The position numbers were made by a program, and so were the translations under genes. Below the pieces are notes generated by a model. That model saw nothing but the letters and a program-made list of their open reading frames with translations. It had not been told where the DNA came from and did no database searches. Source: Odobenus rosmarus divergens (taxonomy: Eukaryota > Chordata > Mammalia > Carnivora > Odobenidae). From it: 64,000 nucleotides of DNA. Shown in pieces: positions 44,701 to 59,700 of this stretch; the first letter of the stretch is position 1, and every line of letters starts with the position of its first letter. The stretch is from NCBI RefSeq assembly GCF_000321225.1, contig NW_004450481.1:67394-131393 (forward strand), in the 5' to 3' direction.

Positions 44701-47700
44701 GGGGGCATTTGTCCACAGCTCAGGGGAGTTGGAAGAGTCTGGAAGAACCGCTTGTTCTGACCCCAGGGGCTCTTTTCCCTCACCTGAGTCACTTGTGACT
44801 CAGAGGCAAAGAGTGACAGTTAACAGTGGGGATTAAAGAGAAGCTCTGATGGGGCCCTAGACCTGGGGAGGGGGGACCATCAGGGAGGAGAGGAGAGGGA
44901 ACCCACGGGGGTGGAGATGCAGGGCTTCTGCCCGGGCCCCCCCCATTCCCCCCGAGGATGCCTGCCCCACCCGCAGCCTGCTTCCTGCCGCTTAGGCAGC
45001 CAGGGTTGTCCTTCCGCCCACGGTCTCCGAGCCTGAGGCCTGGCGTGTGGCACGTCGCCACGGCTCACACATGGGCAGCTGCAGCTTGTGGGCATAAAGG
45101 GCATGTGGCTTTGTGTGGGCGCCCCCCCTTCCTTGGCCCCGTCTCACCCCATCGCTGCCCCCACGGCCCTCACCACAGGTGTTTTCAGAGTACTTCAAAG
45201 AGCTGGAGGAGGAGAGCATCCGTGACAACTTTGTCATCATCTACGAGCTGCTGGACGAGCTCATGGACTTCGGCTACCCCCAGACCACCGACAGCAAGAT
45301 CCTGCAGGAGTGAGTGGGCAGGGCGGGGACCCAGGCCTGGCGACATCGCATCGTTGATGTGGTCAGGTGTGGAGACCGGAGGAAGCGAATGTGCCTTCAT
45401 GTTGGGGGCCGCCACCCCGTCTAGTCTCCAGCTGTCCCTGGGCGGTGGTAGAGTCTTGGCCGCTCAGCGTCCCCACGAGCACGAGCAGGTCCCTGGTGCC
45501 AGGTGGTGCACTAAGTGCCTTGTCATTAGGGAGTCACCTACCTTTGTCTTCACTGTCATACATGACACGCATTCTTCTCGGCAGTCCTGCCCTGCCCTCC
45601 ACACCGGGGCAGGTGGATCAAGTCCCTCCTGTGCACCAGGCCCTGTTGCGAGTGCTTCACCTTCACTCCTTTCAGAGTGAGGGGCGCGGCTCCCCATTTT
45701 ACATGGCACAGAGGGGCACTCGGAGAAACCATGTCACTGGCCCGCATCTCGTGCCTGTTGTTCCCCAGGTGGGATCGGGGTCACCAGCTTCCCCCCCCAC
45801 GCAGGGGTCAGTGCCCTCTGCCCGCCCAGCAGGAGAGCAGTTCGTGCCCACTCCTGTTTTCCTCGCCAGTGCTGTCTCCTTGCTGCCCCCCCCCCCACCC
45901 CCTGCAAAATGAACGCTCTATGCTCATTGTAACTTGAGTTTGTTGGGGCTTTTTGGATATCGTAAGATATTCTTTTTTTTTTTAAGATTTTATTTATTTA
46001 TTAGAGAGANNNNNNNNNNNNNNNNNNNNNNNNNNNNNNNNNNNNNNNNNNNNNNNNNNNNNNNNNNNNNNNNNGGGACTCGATCCCGGGACTCCAGGAT
46101 CATGACCTGAGCCGAAGGCAGTCGCTTAACCAACTGAGCCACCCAGGCGCCCCGTAAGATATTCTTGTATTAAAGAGCTCCGGTGAAACTAGAGCCTGCC
46201 TTTTCTAGAACCTGCTACAGGGAGGGGCTGTTTTCAAAATGTTGGTGCCCCAGGTCCTTACCCTGGGTGTGGTCCCACAGGTACATCACTCAGGAAGGCC
46301 ACAAGCTGGAAACGGGGGCCCCAAGGCCTCCAGCCACCGTCACCAATGCAGTGTCCTGGCGGTCTGAGGGCATCAAGTACCGGAAGAACGAGGTGTTCTT
46401 GGACGTCATCGAGTCCGTCAACCTCTTGGTAGGCTTCCTTTCGTTTCTTTTCTTCTTTTAGAGAAATTTTGTCTTCTCCATGATTGAAATAAAAGCAACT
46501 GGACTTTTTCAACTACCAAGGCCCTGAGAGACATTTACTTTCTGTGTGACAGCTGCTCAGCAGGATTCAGTTTAGGCCCCTCATTGCAGCTGGGGAGCCT
46601 GTTTTCTCTTCACTAGCTTTTGTTTCTACTTAGAATCAATGCAGGCACATCGCGGTTGTTGCTGTTTAAAGCAGGGTGGAAAGTCAGAAAGCAAAGGCCT
46701 CTATGTTCAGAGAGACCACCTCACTTAAGATTCATTATCATCCTTTCGGGCCCCATTCTGTACATTTACAAACACGTGCTGTCTTCCTGTGAAGCCAAGA
46801 GCATAAGATGTGGTTCCCACAGTTGTTTGACTGTTTTGTGCACATTGTTTTTTCCTTTGATGTAATTTTTTAAATTATCACTAAATAAAATTGACCTTCT
46901 TTTCTGTTAATTTTAGCACATGTACAGATTTTTGGAGCCCACTGCTATATAATCAGGATGCACATCCCCTCTAAAATCTCCCTCCTGCCCACCCCTTGGT
47001 AGTCCCACCCTTCCGCCTCTCCCCTGCCCAGCAGCCACCGCTCAGGTCCCCATCACTATCCAGTAGCCCCCCATACTCCAATGTTTCTCTTCCCCAGTCA
47101 CCCGTGGTCCGGAATCAGATGGTCCGCCTCCTGACTATTGTCAGGTCAGCAGCAGCCTCACGCTACATCACAAGGCCCATGTCATTCACCTCGCTTCATG
47201 TTGTCATGAGGGCATTTTGTCCTCTCTCATCATTACAAGAAGGGTGGGTCTGGTACAATCAGATGTTTTGAGAGAGAGAGAGAGAAACCACATTCACATA
47301 TCTTATATTGTTCTAATTGTCCCATTTTATTATTAGTTCAATGTTCATCTCTCACTGTGCCTCGTTTATAAATTAAACTTTATTAGAGATATATGTGTAT
47401 AGGAAAAAAACATAGTATATAGAAGGTTTGGTACTGTCTGCGGCTTCAGGCGTCCATGGGGTCCTGGAATGCATCTCCTGCAGATAAGGGACGGCGGGGG
47501 GGGGGGGACTTCTCTGGTGTTCTCTTTTTGAGATTGTCCTATGAATGGAATTATACAGTATGTGACCTTTTGAGTCTGGCTTTTTCTATTTAGCATAATG
47601 CCTTTGAGATTCATCCAAGTTACTGTTTTTATCAAGAGTTTATTTCTTCTTATATTTACTTATATTTATTTTATATCCTGAACTACACCTTGTTTATCCA

Positions 47701-50700
47701 TTCACTGATTGAAGGACTGTTGGGTTGTTTCCAATGTTGGGCAGTTGTGAATAGAGTTGCTGTAAACATTTCACATACAGGTTTGTGTGTAGACAGAAGT
47801 TTTCATTTCTCTAGGGCAAATACCCAAGAGTGGGATTGCTGGGTCATATGGTAAGTGTATGTTTAACTTTATAAGAAACTGCCAAACCATTTTCCAGAGT
47901 GGCTGCACCATCTTTGCCTTTTCACCAGCGGTGGATGAGAGTTCTGGTTGCTCCACATCCTTGATCAGTGTTTTGATTTTCGCCATCCTAATCAGCGTGT
48001 TGTATTAGCTCATCACGGCTTTAATTTGTAAGTTCCCTAATGACTAATGATGACCACCTCTTCATGTGCTTCTTTGTCATCCATAGATCATCTTTGGAGA
48101 AGTGTCTTTTCATGTCTTTTGAGTATTTTTAAACTGGGTTTTTTTTTTTTATGATTGTTGGATTTTGAAAGTTCTTTATATATCCTGGATACAAGTCTCT
48201 CATCAGATATGTGATTTGCAGATGTTTTCTCCCAGTCCATCACTTGTCTTTTCATTCTTTTGGTGCAGTGTCTTTCACAGGTCAAAAGTTTTCTGGGTTT
48301 TTTAAAAAGATTTTATTTATTTATTTGACAGAGAGAGACACAGCGAGAGAGGGAACACAAGCAGGGCGAGTGGGAGAGGGAGAAGCAGGCTTCCCATGGA
48401 GCAGGGAGCCCGATGCAGGGCTCAATCCCAGGACCCTGGGATCATGACCTGAGCCGAAGGCAGACGCTTAATGACTGAGCCACCCAGGCGCCCAGGACAA
48501 AAGTTTTTAATTTTGAGGAGGTCCACTTATCGATTTTTTGGTCTGTGTGCTTTTGGTGCCATGTCTGAGAACTCATTGCCAAACCCAAGGTCATATAGGT
48601 TTCCTCCTAAATTTCTTCAGAAAGTTTTATAATTTTACATTTAGATCCATGATCAGTTTGGAGTTAAGTTTTATATAAGGTAGGAGGTTTATATGCAATG
48701 TTTTTGCATCTAGAACAGTGTTCCAATATCATTTTTTGAAAAAACGATCCCTTTCTCCATTGAATTGCTTTTGTATTTTTGTCAAAAAGCAATTGGCCAT
48801 ATTCATGTGAGTCTGTTTCTGGACTCTCTTCTGTTCCATTGATCTGTATATCTGTTCATTAGCCCATACCTCACTGTATTGATAACTGTAACTTTATTTC
48901 AGATTATGTGATCCTGCCAACATTCTTCTTTTTTCAAAATTGTTTTAGCTATTTAGTTCCTTTGTACAAAATTTTAGAATCAGCTTATCTATATCTACAA
49001 AAAGATCCTGCTGGGATCTTGCTGGGTATTGTATTAAATAACTCTGTTAATCAGTGTGGGAGAAAATTGGTATCTTTAGTATATTAAGTCTCAGAATCCA
49101 CAAATGCTGGATTAGTTAGGTCATCTTTGATTTCTTTCATCAACATTGTAGTTTTTACCACGTGTACTTTTTTTAGAGTTATAACTAAGTATTTCATTTT
49201 TTGAAGGTGTCGTAAATTGTGTATTTTTTATTTTATTTAGTAGAATTCACCTGTGAAACTATCTGAGCCTAGAGATATCTTTTTCAGAATTTTTTTTTTT
49301 TAAGAGAGAGGAGGGGCAGAAGGAAAGAGAAAATCTTCAGCAGGCTCCACATTGGGTGTGGAGCCTGACTCAGGGCTCGATCTCACCACCCTGACATCAT
49401 GACCTGGGCCAAAATCGAGAATTGGATGCTTAACCAACTGAGCCACCCAGGCACCCCTTTTTCAGAATATTTTTAACTACAAATTTCAATCCTGTAAGTG
49501 TTATAGGATTATTCAGATTTTCTCTTTCATCTCAGGTGAGTTTTGGTAGTGTGTTGTTTTTAAGATGCTGGTCCATTTCATAGGAGTCATTGAGTTTATG
49601 TGCATAGTGTTGTTTATAGTATTCCCTTATTGTTTCTTTAATGTCTGCAGGGTCTATGCTGATGTCCCCTCTTTCATTCCAGTTATTGGCCATTGATGTC
49701 ATATTTCTTTTTTCTTTGTCAGTTTTGTGAGAGTTTCATCTATTTTATTGATCTTTACCAAGAATTGGCTTTTGCTTTCACTGATTTTCTCTGTTGTTTT
49801 TCTGTTTTCAATTTCATTGATTTCTGCTATTAGCACTAGTATTTTCTCCTCTGTGATTTGGGTTTATTTTGCTCTTCTTTTTGTAGTTTCTTAAGTTGGA
49901 AACTGAAGATACTGATTTGAAACCTCTTTTCTAATATAAATATCTAATGCTTTTAATGTCTAAGTAATGCTTTAGCTGCATCCCGTAATTGGTATGTTGA
50001 ATTTTCATTTTTGTTCAGAAAAAGTACAAATTTCCCTTGAGACTTCCTTTTTGACCCATGGATTATTTAACAAAAGTGTGTTGTTTAATTTTTAAATGTT
50101 CACAGATACTTATGTTATTGTCACTGATTTTTAGTTTAATTGCATTATTATCTAAGAATATACTTGTTAAATGTCAATGCTTTAAATTTGTTAAAGTTTA
50201 TTTTAATGAACCAGAATATGATCTATCTTGGTTAATTTTCCATATGCACTTGAAAAACAATATATATTTTGCTATTGTTGGGTTGAGTGTTCTGTAAATG
50301 CCAATTAAATCCTCTTGGTTGGTGATGTTGTTCAGTTCTTCTAGCTTTTTTTGCTAATTTTCTGGCTACTAGTTCTACCTATTATTGACAGAGTATTAAA
50401 AGCTCCAGCTGTTAATTGTAAATTAATGTCTTTGCTTAGCAAATTTTGACATTGTGCTGATAGGCGCAAGCACATTTAGGATTCTTATGTTTCCTTGGTG
50501 AACCGACCCTTTCTTTTGTCATTATATAATATCTCTCATTATCCCTGGTAATTTTTTTGCTCTGAAGTCTATTTTGCTATTAATATTGTCACTCTGGAGT
50601 TCTTTTGATCAGTGTTTACACGCTATATGTCTTTCTGTCCTTTTACTTCTTTTTCTAATCCTTTTATTTTATTTTATTTTATTTTTAAAGTTTTTTTTAT

Positions 50701-53700
50701 TTTATTTTTTATTTTATTTTATTTTTAAAGATTTTATTTTTTAGTAATCTCTATCCCCAATGTGGGAGCTCAAACTCACAACCCTGAGATCAAAAGTACA
50801 CTCTACTGACTGAGCCAGCCAGGCACCCTGTCCTTTTATTTTTAACTTACCTGTATCATATATCTTGTAGACAGCATATAACTGGGTCATTTTTAAAAGG
50901 GTTTTATTTAAACTCCAGTAAGGTAACATACAGTGTAGTATTAGTTTCAGGTGTACAATATAGTGATTCGACGCTTCCATACGTTACCCGGTGCTCAAAC
51001 TGGGTCATTTCTAAAAATCTATTCTGGGAGTGTCTGTCTTTCAATTGATATGTTTAGAGCATTTATACTTACAGTAACTATTAATTTGTTAGATTAAGTC
51101 TACTATTGTATTATTTGTTTTCTTTTCGTTCCCTCTATTTTTCATTCCTTTGGGTTTTGTTTTTTTTTTTTTCCCCTATCCTTCTATGGTCTGTTTGAAT
51201 ATTTTTAGCATTCCATTTCATTTCTTCATTGTGGTCATTACTATATCTCTTTGTATAGTTTTTTCTAGTTATTGCTATAAAATGCATACTTACCTTTTCA
51301 TCATCTACTTAGAATCAATATTTTATCACTTCATTTGGAAGTGAAACTTCCAGAAACTTTCCTACCTCTTGATGCTAGAGTTGTTCCATATATTCATCTA
51401 GATACATTGGAAACCACACCAGACAGTGTTAAGACTTTTTTTAAAAGATTTATTTGAGAGAACAAGAGAACGTGAGTGAGAGAGTGAGGGAGAGCATGAG
51501 CAGGGGGGAGGGGCAGAAGAAGAGGGACAAGCAGACTCCCCACTGAGCAGGGAGCCTGGGATCATGACTTGAGCCAAAGGAAGACACTTAACTGACTGAG
51601 CCACCCAGGTGCCCCAGACAGTGTTAAGATTTTTGCTTTCAATTCTCAGACGTACTTGAAAGCAATCAAGAGAGGAAGAATAACAGTCTTCCACGTAACC
51701 GAGACATTTACCACTTCAGTTGCTTTCCCTTGATTTCCTGACTTTCCAGGTTTCCTTCTGGGAACATGTCCCTTGCACCTAAAAAGCTGCTTTTAGCAAT
51801 TCTTTCAGAACAGGTCAGCTTGGTTTTCCCTCCTCTGAGAATGTCTTCATTTCATCTTCGTTCTGAAGGATATTTTGACTGGTTAACAAATTCTGGGTTG
51901 GCAGTTCTCCTTTGGCACCTTGAAAATGTCCTGCCATCGCTCGGGGCTCCGTGCTTCATGATGAGAAAGCCACAGTCACTCAAATTTATATCCCCTGTAG
52001 GTAATGCATTGTGTTTCTCAGGATGCCTTCCGGATTTTGTCTTTGTCTTTCATTTTTAGCAGATAGGTTATGATGTGTCTGGGTATGGGTATCTTTGGAT
52101 TTCTACTGTTTGGGATTTGTTCGGCTTCTCAAATCTGTAGGCTTATGTCTTCTACCAAAATTGGGACGTTTTCAGCCAGTGTTTCCTCAAATAGGTTTGC
52201 ATCATTTCACTCTTTCTCCTTTCTTTTTGGACTCCAGGGACATGAATGTTAGACCTTTTGTCAGTGACCCAAGGGCTCCTGAGGCTCTTTTTATTTTATC
52301 CCATCTTTTTTTTTTTTTCTTTTTGTTGTTTAGATTGGATGATTCCTTTTGATCTGTCTTCAAGTTCACTGACCCTTTCCTGTTTTGTCCCCTTTCTGCT
52401 GTTGAGCCCATCCAGCAAGTTCTGTATTTCAGTCATTGTCTTTATTAGTTCTAAAATTTCCATTTGATCCTTTTTCTTGCAGTCTGTTTCTCTGCTGAGA
52501 CTTTCTATTTTAACATTTGTTGTCAGGATGTTTGTGATTTTTACCTAGCTATTTAAAGTCTTTGTCAGATAATCCCAGTATTTGCATCAGTGTTGGCACC
52601 TGTTAACTGTATTTTCCATGTGAGCTAAAATTTTCATGGTTCTTTGTATGCCAAGTAGTTTTAGATTCGATCCTGGACTTTTTGAATATTATAGGGTATT
52701 CATATAGGTATTGTTTAGATTATACCAGAAATGTCAATATTTGTGTTTCAGCTGACAGTTGACCTGGTTAGGTTCAGGCCACAAGTTGTAACCCCCAGTC
52801 TGTGGGCCATGAGTATCAGTTCAGTTTTCAAAGCCTTCCTGCCATTTGCTATTTGCGCTTATCCAGAGTATGCTCCACCTGCTGGTCGGTCTGGGACTGT
52901 GCAGTTTGTCTCTTAAAGTCTTTGACATACTAATTAGGATCATAGCCACTCATGCCCAGTTCTAGAGCTCTGGAGACATAAACAACTGCATGGGTTTGTT
53001 TTCCTGGACTCCTTATTCTTAGCTATCTTTCTGGTACTTTCCAGCTGCTTGGGGCATCCCTTTTTGGTTCTGTGACCGCCTCACTGGGGGCTCTAGATCC
53101 CCATTCTGTCGTGCTTGTCTGCAGTGGGCCCCCATCCTGGGTTTGCCCCACCCTCTGGGAACAGCAGCTGGGTTGCCTGGGGCCTGGGTGTGAGAGAACA
53201 GATAAAAGGGGGGAATTAGGGGATTTTCTGTACTCGCTTTAAGAGGCAGGAGTTCCCCTTCTGGCCCTGAAGCCAGAGCTAGAGGCTTCCCCGAGCTCGG
53301 TCTGCACCCCAGTGCTCGCTTCCACTTCCAAGTTTCCTCTGCACTTTGCCACGGAGGGGAGACAGGGAGGGCGCTGCTCCCACCGCGGTTCTTCCCAGAT
53401 CCACCTGCTGTACCTTTCAGTCTTCCATGGTTGTCCGGGCACCCTGCTCAGGTTTGTTGTTGTAGTCAGTGGCAGGGAAAGGGGATGCAAGCTGACCCCG
53501 TGTCACCTGCAGCCTGCTTCGTCTTCACTTCGGAGATTACCATGACTGGGCCAATCCCGTCATGTGGCTCGCTCGGGTGTGCCCATTTCCAGCTGCTGCA
53601 GACAGTGCAGAAATGAGCGAGCTTGTTCATCCTCAGACTTGTGTTTGGGATATGTCCCGTACCTGGGCGGGATTCCTGGAAGGGTGAGTTCCCGGTTGTG

Positions 53701-56700
53701 GAATTGTCGAGAGTGCTTCCCCAACACATTCTCCCAGTGGACTTAATGTAAGCATATTTGCCTTCTTACTGTTTAAGTCGTGGAGCAAGACAGTGGCCTC
53801 AGTAACCGCATGCCCCTCCTGTCTCGGGACCTTTGTCTGAATTGTTCATTGAGCCCAGAACATGGTCCCTCTAACTCTAGAGTGTCTTGGGGTAGAAAAG
53901 CAAATCCCAAGGAGCAGTTTCCAAATAGCTGTATGTGAAAGCACTAGGAGTTCAAGGTGTATCCAGCCCCAGTGCACCCCAGCATGTGTCTGTGCCCGAA
54001 GGACCCCTGATCTTCCATACACGGGGCAGCATGAGGTGGGTGTGGATATCGCAGACGTGTCAGAACACCATCTTCCTGAGTCTGATTGCAGAGCTGGCAG
54101 CTGAGTCAACATGGGCCTCCAGATTCTGGTCATCAGGACGTAGTGATGTACTGAAGCAGCTCAGCAGACATCTCTTCTGCGCCCACCCGTCCTGGTTGCT
54201 GCCTGCAGGGCCGAGATTAACCTGGTGGGCTGCACGGCTTTTCTCCCCTACTGAGCCTGCCTCCCCAGCGTTCATGACCTCACATGTTCAGTTACAGAGT
54301 GTGTGCAGTCCCTACTCCCCAGGAGGAAGACAGCCCTCCCAATCTAGGGGCAGTCACAGCTGGAAGCATGGAGGGCCCCCTGAGTAAGGCCAGTCAGAGT
54401 GCCAGAGCCTGGCCAGCCAGCAAGGGCCCATGTTGGCACGTGCTCTCTGAGGACCTTCTGCCCCCAGGCACTGTCCTTGCGCTGGCCCAGCGGGGAGGAG
54501 CCCGACACAGCCCCTCACCAGAGGGGGGACAGAGATGGGTGGGCAGACAGAGCTGTCGAGAGGCAGGGGAGGGAGAGGTGGCTGCTGTGTGCTGTGGGGG
54601 CAGGGAGCTGCCTGCCAAGTGGGGACAGTGAGAGGCCATGTGGCCGGAGTATAGTGAGCAAGGGGGGGTGATGGAGCCAGACCGTGCAGGGCCTGCTGTC
54701 CTGTTGTGTGCCTTTCCTGGGGTTGTCATCTACTTGGTGCCTTAGTTCTCTGCCTCCCTCAGAGGCAGAGCGCTCACGTGTTTGCATGTGGTGCTTTCCA
54801 GACACTTGAGTTAAAAGCTGGACAGATTCTCCTCCTCCTCTGCAGAGAGAGAGGCAACTCGGGCCCTGCACCATGTGAGTGTGGCTGGGCCCTCTGAGGA
54901 GTGGCCCGTGCGGCCCCGAGGCCCCTGCGTTTGCAGCCCTGGCCCTCACCTGTGGATGTGGACGTGCTGATATTGGGTGGTGGTCACAGCTGGGGCCCCA
55001 GTGCCTCTGCCAGCCACCGTGCGGCCTCTGCCCTGTGCCTCAGTGTCCTTGTATCTAAAATGGGCATGTGAAGAGGTGCTGCAGCAGCCTGGCTCCCTCA
55101 GGACGGTCTCAGGGCTTGCCTGTTAGCTTGCCGTGACTTCTCATCGTGCTCAGATGCTTCCTGGTCTGCACGTGAGGTAGAGGGTCACCCGAGTCAGAGC
55201 CCCGGCCTGCAGGCTGTTGAGGCGCGCAGAGCCCCGCCTGGCGCAGAAGAAGGGCTCAGTCAGTTACTGTCATGACTGTATCTGTTTAAATGCACGGTTA
55301 CTTTGGATCAGTGGTATCAGACTTCAGGGCACCCTGGGGAGCACCAAGGGGTCAGGGCCCTGAAAGCCCCATCTTTTGGAAGTAGGGACATAGGCTGGGT
55401 GGCCTCAGTCCCCACATGGAGAAACAGATTTCAAGAAAAGCAAGTGTGGCCTGCTCCGAGAGAGGCCTGCCTGTGTAACCTGAGACTTGAGAGGGCAGGG
55501 CCCCTGTGTCGGCCTCTGTGGCCCTGCACAAAGGCTGGATGGGAGGAAGGTGAGGCTCACCCAGCTCAGGGGATGGTGAGAAGGGCATTGAGAATGGGGC
55601 AACTGGTGAGCAGGGACCTCCCCTCACGCCTGCCTCGCCATCCCCCAGGTCAGTGCCAATGGCAACGTGCTGCGCAGCGAGATCGTGGGCTCCATCAAGA
55701 TGCGGGTCTTCCTGTCAGGCATGCCCGAGCTGCGCCTGGGCCTCAATGACAAGGTCCTCTTCGACAACACAGGCCGTGAGTACCCCGCCAGCCCCACGGC
55801 GTCCCTGTGGCCAGAGCGGGCCTCGCGCTGAGCTCAGAGCAGCGCTGAGGGGATATTGAGCTGCGTGAGGGAGCACGCGGATCTCAAGCACTTGCTTCAG
55901 ACACATTTTCACGTTGCGGACAAGATAACTGTGGAAACTAATTCATCAATACCTGGACATAGAAAATACAGAAGAGTGAAGATCCCAAAGTCAAGTCCCC
56001 CTACCGCCCCCCAGGCTAGAAGACAAGGGCCAGTGCCTTAGATGTTAAGTTCAGGGAGGGTCACGCAGCAGGTCCGAGACCCTGCGCTACACCATCCTGG
56101 AGGGAGCTGCGGGCTCAAGGTTAGGCCTAGTCCTCTCCCCTCCCTGCGGAGCTCCTGTCCCCGCGTGGGGCACGGGGTCGGGGCTGCTCTAAGGCTGCAC
56201 ACAGTGGTTCCAGCTCTCACCACCTGGCCTGGACGTGGCACTCGCTGTGCTGGGGCAGGGGCCACAGTGACCGCAGAGCCCCGCTTACTGAGGTTCTGTG
56301 TTTACAAACGGGACTGCCAGCCGCGGGAGCAGTGGCCGCGCCGTCGGACTTAACCTCCACAGCAGCAGGACTGAGGCCCTCTCTGGTGTTGGCCCATCAG
56401 GGCGGCTCCTGTCCCTGGCTGGCCCGGCCTGCACAGCTCCTCTGTGGGATGGAACACCAAGACAGGAACCAAGAACCCAAGGGATGATGATGATGGGGGC
56501 CAGGGCGCACTGGGAGCCCTGAGCCATCGCCGTGCATCCCCAGCCCGGTCTGTTAGTCATTCGGCAAATGTGTCCCAAGCAGCAGCCCTGGCCAGACCCT
56601 GAGCTAGCTGCTGCGCACTCCGGGTGAACCAGACCTCCCAGCCGTGCCCTCAGCAGGTGCCCAGTGTCAGGATGTGACGAGGCTTCCAAGGGGCTGAGGA

Positions 56701-59700
56701 GGGACAGGGGAGGTTTTCTGGGAACCTGGACCCCTTGGCCTTTGTGACCCACAGATTTGAGGGGCAGCTCTGCTCTGCCAGGGGTGAGCCCCAGGCAATG
56801 GGAGCGTTGCTGACAGAGTGACCCAGAGGGCCTAGGGTCTGTCCTGCCCTTACCCCTGCCTCCCCTCAGGTGGCAAAAGCAAGTCCGTGGAGCTGGAGGA
56901 CGTGAAGTTCCACCAGTGTGTGCGACTCTCGCGCTTCGAGAATGACCGCACCATCTCCTTCATCCCTCCAGATGGAGAGTTTGAGCTCATGTCCTACCGC
57001 CTCAACACCCACGTGAGTGCACCCACAGGCACCTGCCCCCGGGGCGGGCTTCCACCCAGACGGCAGTGGGCAGTGTGTGGAGGCCCCAGACAGGCTCCCA
57101 CCTCCTCCCCGGTGGGTGGGAATAGTCCCCATCCAGGATGAGTCTCACATCCACAAGATGATACCCAGGGTAGGCAACAGCTCCCACGGGCTGCCCAGGC
57201 TCCACAGAGCCCATGTTCGACAGCTTGGGGCTCTGAACTTTCTGAGGGGCCAGACCCCATTCTAGGCAGCCCTCGTGGTGTTTTCTGCATTTTCACAGAG
57301 GCCCATCAGTCTCTATGTCCATCCCGGTCTCGCTGTGGACTCCTTCCATAGGGCGTTGGCATGCTGGGCTCACACCTGGGCACATGGTCCCCCTTTCCCC
57401 AGGCCTCAGTTTCCCCTCTGTGAGATGGGCCTCTGTAAAATTACCATGCATGAGTGCCACCTTCACTCTCCCCAATAGGTCAAGCCCTTGATATGGATCG
57501 AGTCTGTGATTGAAAAGCATTCCCACAGCCGCATAGAGTACATGATCAAGGTGCGTGCACATCCCACACACAGCGTCAACCTGGGGGCACAGGCAGCACG
57601 GGGGTTGGTGGATGGCCCTGCCTGCTCAGGGCCTTTGGCACAGGGTCCTAGCCAGGGCAGGGGCCCCACGGGGCTCTGTGCTCCCTATCCTGGGAGATAA
57701 GGCCTGTGGCTGAAGCTTGTGCTGCCTCACTGGGAGCCAGAGGGAAGCATGGGGAGCCCTGAAGGTCAAGGGGGCTGGAGGGCGTAGGGAGAATCTCGGG
57801 TGGGTGAGAGGGTGTGAGCTGTGCCTGGAGGACGGGGGGTCGGCTTGGTGGGGTCCCCAGGCCAGGCCTGGGGGGAGCAGGCTGCGTGGTCTCACCTGTG
57901 CCTCCCACAACCTTGGCTGCACTGGTCTCATCTGCAGGCCAAGAGCCAGTTCAAGCGGCGGTCAACGGCCAACAACGTGGAGATCCACATCCCCGTGCCC
58001 AACGATGCTGACTCCCCCAAGTTCAAGACGACGGTGGGGAGTGTCAAGTGGGTCCCTGAGAACAGTGAGATCGTGTGGTCCATCAAGTCCTTCCCGGTGA
58101 GTGCCCTCTTCAGCGGGATGCCCCTCTTAACTTCCGCCCACACAGTCCCCCCTGCTCCCTGTGCCCATCACAGCACAGCCGCCTCGAAACAGGGCACAGG
58201 GCCTCGATCCCCAGCCGGGGGTTCTGGGAGGCCAGCAGAGGAGAGCTGAGGGGCTGGCCGAGCACGGAGGGAAAGCTGGACCTGGCAGAGGCAGCTTGCA
58301 TGTGACCAGCCTGTCTGCAGGATCAGGGCATGCCCCCGCCCTCGCTCTGACACCGGTTCAGAACTCAGCTTCCCTTGAGGGGACCAGACTGCCTCAAGGC
58401 CTGAGCAGCGTGGGTTTCAGGAATCCAGCACCAGCTCCAGGAACGTAGAGCACTTCATGCTGGCCTAGCCGCCTGGCTTGTGTTCAGGATTTTCAGCACT
58501 GGAGTCCGGGTTTGCCGCAGAAGTGCCCAGAGATCCTGGAAGGTGGATGTGTGTTCTGTGCCGATTATGGCCCATTGCCTTTTTCTCATTATAAACAAGA
58601 TGGAGCTCCTTTTCTTATGTCTGGGGGCCATTTGCATTTCTTTCTCTGGAAGCCGTAGCAGCCATCTCTTCCTCATTTTTCTTTCAGGTTTGGTCATTTT
58701 CTTTGTTTCCAAGAGCTCTTTATATATGGGCAAGTTGAGCACTTTTTCTTTGATGTAAGTCGCAAATGGTTTTCCCCAGTTTAATGTTTATCTTTTGGCT
58801 GTGTGATCTTTTTTGATTCATTATTATTTAATGTAGTCAGATTTCCTGGTCTTTTCTTTTTATTGCATCTGAATTTTAAGTCATGCTTTGAAAGGCTTCA
58901 CCATTCCCAGATGTAAAGGAATTCACCTATATTTGCTTCTAGAACCTGTACGGTGGCATTTTTCACCTTAGATTTTAGGTGCTTTCAGAACTAGGTCTGG
59001 TAAATGGTGGGAGGTACAGGTCCAGTTTTATCTTCTCCAAATGGCTATTCAGTTTTTGAACATCGTTTGCTAAAAAGTCCATCTTCTCCCCTGTGGTTTG
59101 AAACGCCATGTTTATTACATATCAGATTTTCACACGGCATTAGATCTCTTTCTGAATGTCCTGTTGTCTCTCTGTCCACGCAGCAAGGCCATATTTTAAC
59201 TCAGAGCTTTATTCTCTGTTTTAACACCTGATAAGGGCAGCCCCCCCCCCCCCCCACATCACTTGTTTGTTTCCTGGTGATTCTTCCTTGCTTACTTGTT
59301 TGGTGTTCCTTTTGAATTTTAGAATCAGTTTGTTTGCACTAAATTTATAAGTTGAGTAGGAAGAGCTAACACCTTTATGAGGCTTTGTGCCTGTCTCACC
59401 TCAGTGCTTTGGGGGCTGTCTTCGTGTTTACCGTATACACCTCACATAGCCTCTCCCTTGGTTTAAAAAGTACTTTCATTGAAGTACAACATGCAGAAAA
59501 GTAGACAGATGAAATGTGGACAGTTCGATGAATTTCCTCACAGGGGGACACATTCATGTGCCTGGAACCAGATGAAAGCTGCAGAACTGCCCGCCCCGCC
59601 CCGCCCCCCCAGCGCCCCGTCCTCAGGAGCCCCCAAGGTTCCCGCCAGTTTGCCCGTTTCTTGTTAAGATGAGCCTTAAGTCAGTGTTCTGGTGAGTGGG

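Larger units (their letters stand above)
46868..52700 (-). mobile_element. Long antisense old L1 block in AP1M1 intron 5
   Basis: Reverse L1 sequence runs almost unbroken, from the 3' end (TTTTTAAATTATCACTAAAT) through ORF2 and on towards ORF1-like sequence (about 52300-52560). It includes TGGGATTGCTGGGTCATATG and ATTCATTTTGGT-like stretches. Many stops show it is dead. It is cut by four CanSINEs and one carnivore L1 tail. Confidence 0.8.

Noticed and set aside
46868..52700. A possible intact LINE-1 with coding capacity.
   Set aside because: Reverse-strand reading shows many stops and several later insertions; it is an old dead copy.
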